Below are positions 27,244 through 36,077 of a DNA stretch of 64,000 bases, piece by piece; the first letter of the stretch is position 1, and every line of letters begins with the position of its first letter. The stretch is from Nitratireductor mangrovi (lineage in GTDB: Bacteria; Pseudomonadota; Alphaproteobacteria; Rhizobiales; Rhizobiaceae). A program made the position numbers and the translations under genes. The notes beneath the pieces are model-generated. The model had not been told where the DNA came from. It worked only from the letters and a program-made list of their open reading frames with translations, and made no database searches. The stretch covers positions 4,634,001 through 4,698,000 of the forward strand of contig NZ_CP042301.2 in NCBI RefSeq assembly GCF_007922615.2, given 5' to 3'.

Positions 27244-27957
27244 TCAGGCGCTTGCGCGACCGCGATTGACCGCTTCAAGGAAGGCGGCGAGGTCGTCGGT
27301 GACGTAGTCTACGTCGTCCTCCTTATCAGGGTCCTGTTCCCAGATTTCGGCAAAGGTCGGCTCGAAATTGCGCGGCACGATCAGCACAGTGGTCATGCCA
27401 AGCGCCTTGGGCACCGAAAGGTTGCGCGCCAGATCCTCGAACATCACCGAATCGGCGCCGGCAACGCGGTGCAAGGCGGTGAACTTGTCGTAGGTCTCGC
27501 GGGCAGGCTTGGGCACGAGGTCGGCTGCCACGATGTCGAAGATGTCGTCGAAGTGATCGAGAATGCCGAGCTGCCGCGCGGTGCGTTCGGCATGTCGCCG
27601 GTCACCGTTGGTGAAGATGAACTTTCTGCCCGGCAGCTTGCGGATCTCGGCGCCAAGGGCCGGGTCCGGCTCCAGATGTGAGTAGTCGATATCATGGACC
27701 TTCTGCAGGAAGTCGTCCGGGTCAATGCCATGCCTTGCCATCAGTCCGTTCAGCGTCGTGCCGTATTCGCGGTACAGTTGCTTCTGTACCGCTCGTGCGT
27801 CCTCGCACGGCAGTTCCAGCAATTCCGAAACATAAGACGTCATGCGCACGTCGATTTGCGCGAAGAGGTTCGAATGGTGCGGGTAAAGCGTGTTGTCGAG
27901 GTCGAACACCCAATTGTTGATGTCCGAGAATTCTTCCGGTCGGGGTGCTTGGGTCAT
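27244..27957 (-). CDS. HAD-family pyrimidine 5'-nucleotidase
   Basis: This 237-residue haloacid dehalogenase-fold phosphatase carries motif I WVFDLDNTLYPH with both catalytic Asp residues, motif II FTNGDRRH and motif III MFEDLARNL. It belongs to the Sdt1/Phm8-like pyrimidine 5'-nucleotidase group that is universal in rhizobia. It probably dephosphorylates UMP and CMP. It stands alone on the minus strand between LOG and GGDEF genes. Confidence 0.92.
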   Translation of the reverse strand: MTQAPRPEEFSDINNWVFDLDNTLYPHHSNLFAQIDVRMTSYVSELLELPCEDARAVQKQLYREYGTTLNGLMARHGIDPDDFLQKVHDIDYSHLEPDPALGAEIRKLPGRKFIFTNGDRRHAERTARQLGILDHFDDIFDIVAADLVPKPARETYDKFTALHRVAGADSVMFEDLARNLSVPKALGMTTVLIVPRNFEPTFAEIWEQDPDKEDDVDYVTDDLAAFLEAVNRGRASA

Positions 27958-28093
27958 TGCGCGCTTATCGCATTTTCCTTCGAGTTTGCCAGTCGCCGGC
28001 GAGCAGGACGCGACGGTGGTTCAAATTTTAGCCAATATCCATACGCGAATTTCAGCCGACCATGGCAAGCTCCGATCGGGTGGGGAGAACTTC

Positions 28094-28855
28094 ATGCACT
28101 CGATCCTTGTCAGGTCAGGTCTTGTCGCCGTGGGATCGGCCGTGGCATCGGTCCTCGTCGCTTCGACGGTGATGGCGGTGCAGGGCCTGACGCTGGACGG
28201 CAACGGGCTGGCAATGTCGATCCTTTGCCCGCTGCTGATCGCATGGCCCGCGAGCGCCTACAACTTCCGGCAACGCCGGCGGCTGGCGGAAGCGAATGCC
28301 TCGCTGCTGCGCGCGCATGCCGACCTGGCCGAGGCGCATGCGCGGCTTGCCGAACGCGCCAGTCGCGACGCCATGACCGGCATGCTGAACCGCGAAAGTT
28401 TCCTCGACGCCATCAGGGCCGAGCAGGCGCAAGGCGGCTCGGGCGCGTTCTTGATCATCGATGCCGACCACTTCAAGCGTATCAACGATACGCATGGACA
28501 CCAGATAGGCGATGCGGCGCTGGTCGAGATCGCTGCCGCGATCCTGAGGGCGCCGCCACGAGGCAGCATCGTCGGCCGCATCGGCGGGGAGGAATTCGCG
28601 GCCTATGTCCCCGATTGCCGAGGCGAGGCGGTCGAGGTCGTGGCCGAGGAGATAAGGCGCAGCGTCGAGGCGATCGGCTTTGCGCCGGCGGGCCGCGACG
28701 AACCGCTGTCGGTATCGATCGGGGTCGCGGTATTCACCGAGGATCTGACGATCCCGCAAATCCTGCGGATCGCCGACAGGCGCCTTTATCGCGCCAAGCG
28801 CGCCGGCCGTAACAGGGTAGTCGCCGACGACAGCGACGACCGCGCCGCAGCCTGA
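28094..28855 (+). CDS. GGDEF domain diguanylate cyclase
   Basis: This 253-residue membrane-bound enzyme probably makes cyclic di-GMP. Start ATG 28094 follows GGGGAGAAC. Two short transmembrane helices (VAVGSAVASVLVASTVMA; LAMSILCPLLIAWPAS) come first. An Ala/Glu/Arg coiled coil (about 55-90) leads to the catalytic domain, with DADHFKRINDTHGHQIGD and an intact GGEEF near residue 175. I see no RxxD inhibitory site before GGEEF, so product inhibition may be absent. There is no sensor domain beyond the helices. Confidence 0.92.
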   Translation: MHSILVRSGLVAVGSAVASVLVASTVMAVQGLTLDGNGLAMSILCPLLIAWPASAYNFRQRRRLAEANASLLRAHADLAEAHARLAERASRDAMTGMLNRESFLDAIRAEQAQGGSGAFLIIDADHFKRINDTHGHQIGDAALVEIAAAILRAPPRGSIVGRIGGEEFAAYVPDCRGEAVEVVAEEIRRSVEAIGFAPAGRDEPLSVSIGVAVFTEDLTIPQILRIADRRLYRAKRAGRNRVVADDSDDRAAA

Positions 28856-28959
28856 TCACGTTAACCGAGGTGTGTCGTCGCGATTGGCGCGGTCATCCTG
28901 GCCTATTGCGCTACGATTGCCCGTCGGCCTAGATCGCTCCTCTTTCGAGAGGGGTTGTC

Positions 28960-29865
28960 TTGGAACTCTGGATACCGATCACCATCGCCGCGGCGTTCCT
29001 GCAGAACGTGCGTTCGGCGATGCAGAAGCACCTGAAGGGCGTCATGGGCACCACCGGGGCGACCTTTGTGCGATTCGGGTTCGGCGCCCCGTTTGCGTTG
29101 ATCTTCGTCGCCGTGCTGCATCTCGGCGTCGGCTATGAACTGCCGGCCGTCAACGCCCGCTTCATACTGTGGATGCTGGCCGGCGGCGTCGGCCAGATCG
29201 CCGCGACCTTTCTCCTCATCTACCTGTTCTCCTTCCGCAACTTCGCGGTCGGAACAGCCTATTCGCGCACCGAGCCGGCGCAGGCCGCGATCTTCGGGTT
29301 GATCTTCCTGGGCGAGCGGGTATCGGCCGGCGTGCTCGCGGCGATCGCGATCAGTGTCTTCGGCGTCATGCTGATCTCGGTCGCGCACACGCCGTTGAGC
29401 TGGCGCGCGCTGTTGACCTCCATGGCGAGCCGAAACGCGCTGATCGGACTGGCCTCAGGAACGCTGTTCGGCGTGACGGCGGTCGCCTACCGGGCCGCCT
29501 CCCTGGCGCTGGGCGGCCCGAACTTCATGATGCAGGCGGCGATCACACTCGCCTGGGTGATCCTTTTCCAGACCCTGATCATGGCCGCGTGGATGATCTG
29601 GAAGGATCGTGCCGAGATCGGCCGCATCGCGCGTGCCTGGAAGCCGGCGCTGATCGTCGGGCTCGCCGGCGCCTCGGCGTCGTTCGGCTGGTTCATGGCG
29701 ATGACCCTGCAGCAGGCAGCCGTGGTCAAGGCGCTGGCGCAGGTGGAGATGATCTTCACCTTCGCCTCCGCCGTGTTCTTTTTCCGCGAGCGTATCAACC
29801 TGATGGAGGTCGCCGGCTGCCTGCTGATCGTCGGTGGGATATTGCTGCTGCTCGCCGTCGGGTGA
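28960..29865 (+). CDS. DMT/EamA family transporter
   Basis: This 301-residue drug/metabolite transporter has ten hydrophobic helices in two EamA halves. The start is TTG 28960, supported by a GAGAGGGG site seven bases upstream and by the first conserved residues ELWIPITIAAAFLQNVRSA. The first half ends with AVGTAYSRTEPAQAAIFGLI. The second half has AAVVKALAQVEMIFTFASAV. The substrate is unknown. It is convergent with argB, ten bases apart. Confidence 0.88.
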   Translation: MELWIPITIAAAFLQNVRSAMQKHLKGVMGTTGATFVRFGFGAPFALIFVAVLHLGVGYELPAVNARFILWMLAGGVGQIAATFLLIYLFSFRNFAVGTAYSRTEPAQAAIFGLIFLGERVSAGVLAAIAISVFGVMLISVAHTPLSWRALLTSMASRNALIGLASGTLFGVTAVAYRAASLALGGPNFMMQAAITLAWVILFQTLIMAAWMIWKDRAEIGRIARAWKPALIVGLAGASASFGWFMAMTLQQAAVVKALAQVEMIFTFASAVFFFRERINLMEVAGCLLIVGGILLLLAVG

Positions 29866-29874
29866 CGCCCGGCG

Positions 29875-30771
29875 TCAGGGCACGAGCAGCGTGCCGGCGC
29901 CGTGTTCGGTGAACAGTTCCAGCAGTACCGAATGCGGGGTCTTGCCGTTGAGGATCACGACCCCTTCCACACCGCGCTCAATGGCCTCGATGCAGGTTTC
30001 CACCTTGGGAATCATGCCGCCCGAGATGGTGCCGTCGGCGATCAGTTCGCGCGCCTGGCTGACTGTCAATTCGTCGATCAGATTCTTGTCGGCATCGAGA
30101 ACGCCGGGCACGTCGGTCAGGAACAGCAGCCGCGAAGCCCTGACCGCACCGGCGATCGCGCCTGCAAATGTGTCGGCGTTGATGTTGTAGGTATGGCCGT
30201 CGCGTCCGGGCGCCACGGGTGCGATCACCGGGATCATCTCCGAGCGCGCAAGCAAATCGAGCAGCGTCCGGTCAACCTCGACCGGCTCGCCGACGAAGCC
30301 GAGATCAAGGACCCGCTCGATGTTGGAGTCGGGGTCGACCATGGTCTTGTGCGCCTTCTCCGCGAAGACCATGTTGCCGTCCTTGCCGCACAGGCCGATC
30401 GCCCACTCGCCCTCGGCGTTGATGAGCGCGACGATCTCCTTGTTGATCGAACCCGCGAGCACCATTTCGACGATCTCGACAGTCTTTTCGTCGGTGACCC
30501 TCAGGCCGCCCTCAAACTTTGATTCGATCCCCATTTTCTTCAGCATCGCCGCGATCTGCGGTCCGCCGCCATGCACCACGATCGGGTTGACGCCGGATTG
30601 TTTGAGCAGCGCGATGTCGCGTGCGAAGGCGCGACCGAGCTCGATGTCGCCCATGGCATGGCCGCCATATTTCACCACGACGGTCTTGTTCTCGTAGCGC
30701 TGCATGAAGGGCAGGGCGGCCGAGAGAAGACGTGCCTGTTCTCCGGCGGTGGCGGCGATGTCGCTCGTCAT
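29875..30771 (-). CDS. argB: Acetylglutamate kinase
   Basis: ArgB phosphorylates N-acetylglutamate, the second step of arginine synthesis. It has 298 residues. Motifs are [10 protein letters not shown] near residue 33 (phosphate binding), [15 protein letters not shown] near 71, and the ATP/arginine-site region [20 protein letters not shown] near 197. The N-terminal helix ([14 protein letters not shown]) suggests the arginine-sensitive hexameric type. In Rhizobiales argB usually follows engB; here an accessory segment separates them and engB is on the other strand. Confidence 0.97.
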   Translation of the reverse strand: MTSDIAATAGEQARLLSAALPFMQRYENKTVVVKYGGHAMGDIELGRAFARDIALLKQSGVNPIVVHGGGPQIAAMLKKMGIESKFEGGLRVTDEKTVEIVEMVLAGSINKEIVALINAEGEWAIGLCGKDGNMVFAEKAHKTMVDPDSNIERVLDLGFVGEPVEVDRTLLDLLARSEMIPVIAPVAPGRDGHTYNINADTFAGAIAGAVRASRLLFLTDVPGVLDADKNLIDELTVSQARELIADGTISGGMIPKVETCIEAIERGVEGVVILNGKTPHSVLLELFTEHGAGTLLVP

Positions 30772-30886
30772 CGGATACCTGTCTGGGTGTGGACCGAGCG
30801 CCGGTCATAGCGGGAATGCCGGCAAGGGGCAATCATCCGGAATGCCGCCAGGTTTCGCGTACTGTCTTCACATTCCGGTGAGCGTC

Positions 30887-30911
30887 GAAACTCCATTCTC
30901 AGAACGGCGTG
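30887..30911 (+). promoter_or_regulatory. Candidate ECF-sigma promoter of fasciclin gene 1
   Basis: GAAAC, 16 bases, CGTG, placed 47 bases before the fasciclin start. The same arrangement (GAAAC, 17 bases, CGTG) precedes the inverted fasciclin paralogue. AAC in the -35 element and CGT in the -10 element are typical of ECF promoters. An RskA/SigK-type pair lies nearby. The assignment is inference from two copies only, and those leaders are themselves homologous. Confidence 0.4.
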
Positions 30912-30957
30912 GCTTCTCCCGTCGCCTGACGGCAAACCAACAGAGGAGAAAACGTTC

Positions 30958-31512
30958 ATGAAACCGATGCGCACGGGCATCATCGCCACCGCGATCGTCC
31001 TTCTCGCCGGCGCCACGTCCTTTGCCATGGACAATCCCATGGTCGGTGGCGCGCCGATGTTCGCCGACAAGAACATCGTCGAGAACGCGGTCAACTCGAA
31101 GGATCACACTACGCTGGTGGCAGCCGTCAAGGCTGCCGGCCTGGTCGAGACCCTGCAGAGCCCGGGTCCGTTCACGGTGTTCGCGCCGGTCAATGACGGC
31201 TTTGACCAACTGCCGCCCGGCACCGTCGAGACGCTGCTCAAGCCCGAGAACAAGGATACCCTGGTCAAGGTGCTGACGGCGCATGTCGTGCCCGGCAAGC
31301 TTTCCGCCGCCGACCTCATGCGCAAGGCCAAGGCCAATGGCGGCCGCTACAACATGCAGGCGGCGAGCGGCGACGCGTTGACCGCTATGGTCAGGGGCAA
31401 CAGCATCTACATCTTCGATGAGAGCGGCGGCGCGGCCAAGGTGTCGATCGCTGACGTCAACCAGTCGAACGGTGTGATCCACGTCGTCGAGGAAGTTCTG
31501 CTTCCGAAGTAG
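30958..31512 (+). CDS. Secreted fasciclin domain protein (copy 1)
   Basis: This 184-residue exported protein has one FAS1 domain, a fold for adhesion or small-molecule and protein binding. Signal peptide residues 1-23 end in SFA before MDNPMV. The FAS1 core has HTTLVAAVKAAGLVETL near residue 50, the H1 motif PFTVFAPVNDGFDQLPPGTV near residue 71, the HVVPGKL segment and the H2 end NGVIHVVEEVLLP. Residues 22-79 are almost the same as in the second copy at 33727-34281 (56 of 58 identical), whereas the C-terminal half diverges. A GAGGAG site precedes the start. Confidence 0.94.
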   Translation: MKPMRTGIIATAIVLLAGATSFAMDNPMVGGAPMFADKNIVENAVNSKDHTTLVAAVKAAGLVETLQSPGPFTVFAPVNDGFDQLPPGTVETLLKPENKDTLVKVLTAHVVPGKLSAADLMRKAKANGGRYNMQAASGDALTAMVRGNSIYIFDESGGAAKVSIADVNQSNGVIHVVEEVLLPK

Positions 31513-31539
31513 CACGACGGTCGAACCGTCTCGCAACGC

Positions 31540-31570
31540 GCCGGAGCTCTCACGGGCTCCGGCTTTTTTT
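31540..31570 (+). terminator. Rho-independent terminator after fasciclin copy 1
   Basis: GCCGGAGC, an eight-base loop, GCTCCGGC, then TTTTTTT. The stem starts 28 bases after the fasciclin stop, so this gene is probably a single-gene transcript. Confidence 0.9.
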
Positions 31571-31732
31571 CGTGGACGGTTCGAGATTGCGACGTTAAGA
31601 AGACGCCTTCTTTCCGGGAGCGCAGGTCGATGAACAAGGTGCACTGATCCGCAAGAAACGGCGTTGATGCGCCGGGGCGGATCTTTTGTCTTGCACCCTG
31701 AGCATTTCATTCCGACTGCCGGAGACGCCTTC

Positions 31733-32371
31733 ATGCATGCGCCCGATCCCGACAATACGCACCCGTTGCCGTTTCATCCACGCACGGCTTTCCTGAAGAA
31801 CCTCATCACCCGGCCGACCATCGAGGTCGGTGACTATACCTATTACGACGATCCTCTCGGCCCGGAGCGGTTCGAGGAGCACAATGTGCTTTACCATTTC
31901 GATTTCGTTGGCGACCGGCTGGTGATCGGCCGCTATTGCGCCATTGCCGCCAACACCCGGTTCATCATGAACGGCGCCAACCATGACATGCGAGGTTTCT
32001 CGACTTTTCCGTTTCCGATCTTCGGCGGGGCATGGCGCGACGCCTTCGATCCCGCGGTCCTGGCCGCCGGACATCGCGGCGACACCGTAGTCGGCAACGA
32101 TGTCTGGTTTGGCATGGAGGCACTTGTCATGCCGGGCGTGACCATCGGCGACGGCGCGGTCGTCGCCGCGCGCGCCGTCGTTGGCAGCGATGTGCCTCCC
32201 TACGCGGTGGTCGCCGGCAATCCGGCCCGCATCGTGCGCATGCGCTATGACGAGGAGACCGCCCGGCGGCTTCTGGCCGTGGCCTGGTGGGACTGGCCGG
32301 TTGACAAGGTGACCCGCAACATCGATGCCATCTCTGGAACCGATCTCGACAGACTGGAACGAGCCGAGTGA
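31733..32371 (+). CDS. CatB-related O-acetyltransferase (left-handed beta-helix)
   Basis: This 212-residue xenobiotic/streptogramin-type hexapeptide acetyltransferase starts at ATG 31733 after GGAGACGCC. The family opening [20 protein letters not shown] is present, as is the probable catalytic His region [20 protein letters not shown]. The helix repeats end in the standard [20 protein letters not shown]. The acceptor is unknown; chloramphenicol or virginiamycin acetylation is known for some relatives, but many have no resistance role. The stop overlaps the GTG start of engB (GTGA). Confidence 0.9.
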   Translation: MHAPDPDNTHPLPFHPRTAFLKNLITRPTIEVGDYTYYDDPLGPERFEEHNVLYHFDFVGDRLVIGRYCAIAANTRFIMNGANHDMRGFSTFPFPIFGGAWRDAFDPAVLAAGHRGDTVVGNDVWFGMEALVMPGVTIGDGAVVAARAVVGSDVPPYAVVAGNPARIVRMRYDEETARRLLAVAWWDWPVDKVTRNIDAISGTDLDRLERAE

Positions 32372-33018
32372 ACGAGAGCCTTCATCCCGGGCCGGCTTTT
32401 CCGCGCAATTGGGTCTTCATCCGCGGCGTGCCGGCGATGAAGTTCCTGCCGCCGGAAGGGCCGCCGGAGATCGCCTTTGCCGGGCGCTCCAATGTCGGCA
32501 AATCGTCGCTGATCAACGCGCTTGTCGACCGCAAGGGGCTGGCCCGGACATCCAACACGCCCGGGCGTACGCAGGAACTCAACTATTTCGTTCCGGATGG
32601 TTATGCCGGCACGGCAGCCGATCTGCCGCCGCTCGCGCTCGTCGACATGCCGGGCTATGGCTTCGCCAAGGCGCCGAAACCCGTGGTCGAGAACTGGACC
32701 CGGCTGGTCTTCGATTATCTGCGCGGTCGTGTGACGCTGAAGCGGGTCTATCTGCTCATCGACGCACGCCATGGCGTCAAGACGGTCGACGACGAGGTGA
32801 TGGACCTTCTCGACAAGGCGGCGGTGTCCTATCAGATCGTGCTGACCAAGGCGGACAAGATCAAGCCGCCCGCGGTCGACAGGCTCGTCGGCGAGACCGG
32901 CGCCAGGATACTCAAGCGACCGGCGGCTTTTCCCGAGGTGCTGGCGACCTCGGCCGAGAAGGGCATGGGTCTGGATGCTTTGCGCGCGGCGATCATGCGC
33001 GCGGCAAGTAGCGCCTAG
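32368..33018 (+). CDS. engB: Ribosome biogenesis GTPase YsxC/YihA (EngB)
   Basis: This essential GTPase acts in 50S subunit assembly. The 216-residue protein starts at a GTG overlapping the acetyltransferase stop. G1 is [14 protein letters not shown], the switch I region [14 protein letters not shown] is intact, G3 is DMPGYGFAK and G4 is TKADK. In related genomes engB is transcribed with yidC and argB. Here it is on the opposite strand to both and lies behind an acetyltransferase. Its end overlaps the msrB end by four bases. Confidence 0.96.
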   Translation: MNESLHPGPAFPRNWVFIRGVPAMKFLPPEGPPEIAFAGRSNVGKSSLINALVDRKGLARTSNTPGRTQELNYFVPDGYAGTAADLPPLALVDMPGYGFAKAPKPVVENWTRLVFDYLRGRVTLKRVYLLIDARHGVKTVDDEVMDLLDKAAVSYQIVLTKADKIKPPAVDRLVGETGARILKRPAAFPEVLATSAEKGMGLDALRAAIMRAASSA

Positions 33019-33530
33019 CCGGAGCCTGACGCGGCCGGCTTGAAATTCAGCGCGATGCCGTTGATGCAGTGGCGCTTGCCTGTCGGCGGCGGGCCGTCGT
33101 TGAAGATGTGGCCGAGATGGCCGCCGCAGCGGCGGCAGTGGCATTCAGTCCGGGTCATGAACAGTGAATTGTCTTCCTTGGTGCCGATGGCGTTCGGCAG
33201 CGATTCCCAGAAGCTTGGCCAGCCGGTGCCGGAATCGTACTTCACCTCCGACGAGTAGAGCGGCAGATCGCAGCCGGCGCAATGGAAGATGCCTTTGCGC
33301 TTCTCCTCGTTTAGCGGGCTGGTGAAGGCACGCTCCGTGGCTTCCTCGCGCAGCACGGCGAACTCGTTGTCGGTCAGGATCTTGCGCCATTCGGCTTCGG
33401 TCTTTGTGATCTCGAAATCCTCACCGTCCATGGCCATGGCATCACCCGCCAGCCGACGGCGAGCAGCCAGGGAAAATCCCGCCATCACGGCGAGACCGGC
33501 AGCGCCATAGAGAAACTTTCGGCGTAACAT
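33015..33530 (-). CDS. msrB: Peptide-methionine (R)-S-oxide reductase, exported or anchored
   Basis: This 171-residue MsrB repairs methionine-R-sulfoxide. The first 35 residues form a signal or anchor ([21 protein letters not shown]), so it probably acts in the periplasm. The catalytic domain holds the zinc pairs CAGC and CRRC, the substrate segment [11 protein letters not shown], and the catalytic Cys in [12 protein letters not shown]. Upstream, 32 bases before the start, is AACCAACAG. The same nine bases occur in the leaders of both fasciclin genes. Confidence 0.94.
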   Translation of the reverse strand: MLRRKFLYGAAGLAVMAGFSLAARRRLAGDAMAMDGEDFEITKTEAEWRKILTDNEFAVLREEATERAFTSPLNEEKRKGIFHCAGCDLPLYSSEVKYDSGTGWPSFWESLPNAIGTKEDNSLFMTRTECHCRRCGGHLGHIFNDGPPPTGKRHCINGIALNFKPAASGSG

Positions 33531-33625
33531 GGAACTCTCCTTTGCCAGCCAGGCTAACGGCCTGTTGGTTCACGAAGAAATCAACTCGGCTTGAAACGCT
33601 CAAGGCGTCGTGTCCACCGTATGCA

Positions 33626-33658
33626 CCCGCGTCCCCGGAACATGTCCGGGGACGCGGG
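33626..33658. repeat. Strong 14-bp inverted repeat, five-base loop
   Basis: CCCGCGTCCCCGGA, loop ACATG, TCCGGGGACGCGGG, all pairs perfect. It sits between msrB and fasciclin copy 2, 68 bases past the fasciclin stop. No T-run follows on either strand, so it is not a canonical terminator. It could protect the fasciclin transcript 3' end or be a dispersed palindromic element. No second copy was seen in the window by eye. Confidence 0.7.
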
Positions 33659-33726
33659 GTCGGCACGACCGCGCTCCAATGTGGATTGCCGGAGGGACAC
33701 CCGCGCGGCCGGCCGGTTTCGGCGCC

Positions 33727-34281
33727 TTAAGCCTTCGGCAGGAGCACCTTGTCGATGACGTGGATGACGCCGTTCGACTGGTCGACATCGGCGATGGTCA
33801 CCGTGGCCACGGTGCCGTTTTCGTCGGTCAGCGTGATGTTGTCGCCATCCATCTTGGCCTGCAGCATGCAGCCGCCCACGGTCTTGACCGGGTGATTACC
33901 GCCATCATCCTTGATCATCTGGCCAATCGCGTCCGACATGGCGTCCGCGGCCACGACATGGCAGGTGAGGATCTTGGTAAGCTGGTCCTTGTTTTCGGGC
34001 TTCAGCAGCGTATCGACGGTGCCGTCGGGGAACTCTTCGAACGCGGCATTGACCGGCGCGAAAACGGTGAACGGGCCCGGACCCTGCAGCGTCTCAACCA
34101 GGCCGGCGGCCTTGACGGCGGCAACCAGCGTAGTGTGGTCCTTCGAATTGACGGCGTTCTCGACAATGTTCTTGTCGGCGTACATCGGTGCGCCGCCGAC
34201 CATCGGATTGTCCATGGCGAACGATGCGGCACCGGCCATCGTAAAGGCGGCGGTGAGGGCGACGATCTTGGAACGTGACAT
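33727..34281 (-). CDS. Secreted fasciclin domain protein (copy 2)
   Basis: This 184-residue secreted FAS1 protein is the inverted paralogue of the gene at 30958-31512. Signal peptide residues 1-22 end in SFA. The stretch FAMDNPMVGGAPMYADKNIV, like the rest of residues 21-78, is nearly the same as in copy 1. The C-terminal half differs and has a Cys pair, one in TCHVVAAD and one in VGGCMLQA, that could form a disulfide; copy 1 lacks it. It keeps the H1 motif PFTVFAPVNAAFEEFPDG and ends NGVIHVIDKVLLPKA. The ATG at 34281 follows an AGGGAG site. Confidence 0.94.
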   Translation of the reverse strand: MSRSKIVALTAAFTMAGAASFAMDNPMVGGAPMYADKNIVENAVNSKDHTTLVAAVKAAGLVETLQGPGPFTVFAPVNAAFEEFPDGTVDTLLKPENKDQLTKILTCHVVAADAMSDAIGQMIKDDGGNHPVKTVGGCMLQAKMDGDNITLTDENGTVATVTIADVDQSNGVIHVIDKVLLPKA

Positions 34282-34331
34282 GTCTTGAAACTCCCTGTTG
34301 GTTGGCCCCTTCCGGGGCGGGCGACGGGAGT

Positions 34332-34357
34332 CACGGGAGATGGTCGGGCGAAGTTTC
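34332..34357 (-). promoter_or_regulatory. Candidate ECF-sigma promoter of fasciclin gene 2
   Basis: On the minus strand: GAAAC, 17 bases, CGTG, ending 51 bases before the fasciclin start. It mirrors the element before fasciclin copy 1. Both leaders also share CTCCCGTCGCC and AACCAACAG further down, so part of the similarity comes from duplication. It is a candidate target of the sigma factor at 37630-38169. Confidence 0.4.
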
Positions 34358-34451
34358 AGGCGGCGCTGGAAAATGTCTGATGTGACGGCAGGCGCCCCGT
34401 CCGTTTTCCGCGAGAAGGCATGGCGCAAACGTGGAAGGCGGCTTCTGGCGT

Positions 34452-35480
34452 TTACTTTCCCGTGCCCAGCGGTGCCTTTTCCGCCACCGCCGTGGTACTG
34501 CGCCTCTCGTGCAACGCTGTGCATAGTACGGGGTCTTGTGGGTCGGCCTCGTCCGCAAAAGAGGAGATCCGCCGGATCATTGTGCGCAACCAGGAATTGG
34601 CGCTGTCACTGTCGTGCCGTCGGTGCCAGTAGAGATTGACATCGATAATGGGCGGGTCGAACGGCGGCAGATAAAGTTCAAGGTTCATCTGCGGCGCAAC
34701 GAGGCGGGCGTAGTGAACCGGAAGGTTGCCCACCATGTCGCTGGATGCAACGGCCGACGCCACGGCGTGGAAATGCGGCAGTGTCAGCATGACGGACCGC
34801 GATAGCCCCTGATCCTCCAGCGGCGTGTCGATTGTTCCCCGACGCGAGCCGTCCATCGACATGACCACGTGTGGAAGCGCGCAATAAAGCTCGGCCGGCA
34901 AGCGCTCGCCGGCCGCAATCCCCGCATCGCGCAGCCGCTCGTTTCCCTTCGCCGCCGCGGCGACAATATAGGAATGGAACAGCGTTTGCTTGCGGATGTA
35001 GTCGGGCGGCTCGATGGTCGAAGGGCTGAAGGCCAGATCGACACGGCCATCGGACAGGGCTGGAACGACCTCTGACGATGGCATGTCGAGCATCTGGAGA
35101 ACGACTCGCGGCGCCTGGACATGCACGGCCGCGGCGAGGGAGGGCATGATCAGGGTCGAAAAATAGTCGGAGCCGAGAATGCGGAAAGTTCGTTCCGCGC
35201 GTGGCGGGTCGAATGGCATGGCGACATCGAAAGCGTCTTCCACCCTGGCCATCGCTGCGCGCACCGGTGCGTGCATGAGTTCAGCCTTGGTGGTCGGAAC
35301 CATGCGGTTCCCTTCCCGGATGAAGAGTTCGTCGCCGGCAATATGACGCAACCGGCCGAGGGCCGAACTGACCGCCGGCTGACTGAGGCCGACTCGCTCA
35401 GCCACCCTGGTCGTCGAACGCTCCTGCATCATCGCATCAAAAATGCGCAAGAGATTCAGATCGATACCGGAAAAATTCAT
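34452..35480 (-). CDS. LysR family transcriptional regulator
   Basis: This 342-residue LysR regulator has the N-terminal HTH DLNLLRIFDAMMQERSTTRV followed by LSQPAVSSALGRLR. The effector-binding domain begins with AERTFRILGSDYFSTLIMPS. It resembles the NodD/NahR/LinR branch. It is divergent from a cupin gene and a glutathione S-transferase gene with a 99-base shared control region, and is therefore their likely regulator. The last 30 residues (RRSTTAVAEKAPLG) are unconserved. Confidence 0.9.
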   Translation of the reverse strand: MNFSGIDLNLLRIFDAMMQERSTTRVAERVGLSQPAVSSALGRLRHIAGDELFIREGNRMVPTTKAELMHAPVRAAMARVEDAFDVAMPFDPPRAERTFRILGSDYFSTLIMPSLAAAVHVQAPRVVLQMLDMPSSEVVPALSDGRVDLAFSPSTIEPPDYIRKQTLFHSYIVAAAAKGNERLRDAGIAAGERLPAELYCALPHVVMSMDGSRRGTIDTPLEDQGLSRSVMLTLPHFHAVASAVASSDMVGNLPVHYARLVAPQMNLELYLPPFDPPIIDVNLYWHRRHDSDSANSWLRTMIRRISSFADEADPQDPVLCTALHERRSTTAVAEKAPLGTGK

Positions 35481-35579
35481 TGGTCTTATGGACGTTATCG
35501 CATCTTTCGATTTCAGCGCTCCTCCTCCTTTGCCTTACCGTCGTTCAGAGGTTGGAGCAAAGAGCCGAGGACACCGGAC

Positions 35580-36041
35580 ATGGATACCACGACACGAGCC
35601 GCCATCAATGGCAACGAATGGTTCGCCTGGGCAGGTACCGAATATTTGATCCAGTTGAGGAAGGCGGATACGTCCGGGGCGGTCGGCATGTTTGAAGGCA
35701 TCGTACCGCCCGGGGAAGGACCGCCGATCCACGTCCACCGCAACGAGGACGAGGTGATCCATGTCCTCGAAGGAACCTACAAATTCTGGCTGGATGGCAG
35801 CACGACGATGCTTGCCGCGAGCAGTTCGATTTTCCTGCCGCGCGGCGTGCCGCACACATTCCAAGTCATCGGTCCGGAGCCGGGACGCAACCTTGCGGTG
35901 CTGACGCCCGGCGGTTTCGAGGGCTTCTTCCTCGACGTGGCCGGCGAGGCCCTGACCATACCCGGGGACATGGCACGGATCGGCGAGATCGCCGAGGGCT
36001 ACGGGCTGGAGTTTGTCGGCCCGCCATTGGCTGCACTCTGA
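35580..36041 (+). CDS. Cupin domain-containing protein
   Basis: This 153-residue single-domain cupin starts at ATG 35580. The metal-binding motif 1 is PPIHVHRNEDEVIHVLEGTY, with two His and a Glu. Motif 2 is FLPRGVPHTFQV with the last His. It could be a quercetinase-like or storage-type cupin; the reaction is unknown. It is divergent from a LysR gene and followed after 36 bases by a GST, a pair that suggests aromatic or electrophile metabolism. Confidence 0.88.
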   Translation: MDTTTRAAINGNEWFAWAGTEYLIQLRKADTSGAVGMFEGIVPPGEGPPIHVHRNEDEVIHVLEGTYKFWLDGSTTMLAASSSIFLPRGVPHTFQVIGPEPGRNLAVLTPGGFEGFFLDVAGEALTIPGDMARIGEIAEGYGLEFVGPPLAAL

Positions 36042-36077
36042 CATCGCCCGCAAGTCGCTATGAGGTTCGAGCCAATC

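Noticed and set aside
33626..33658. Rho-independent terminator for fasciclin copy 2
   Set aside because: The stem is strong, but no T-run follows on either strand.
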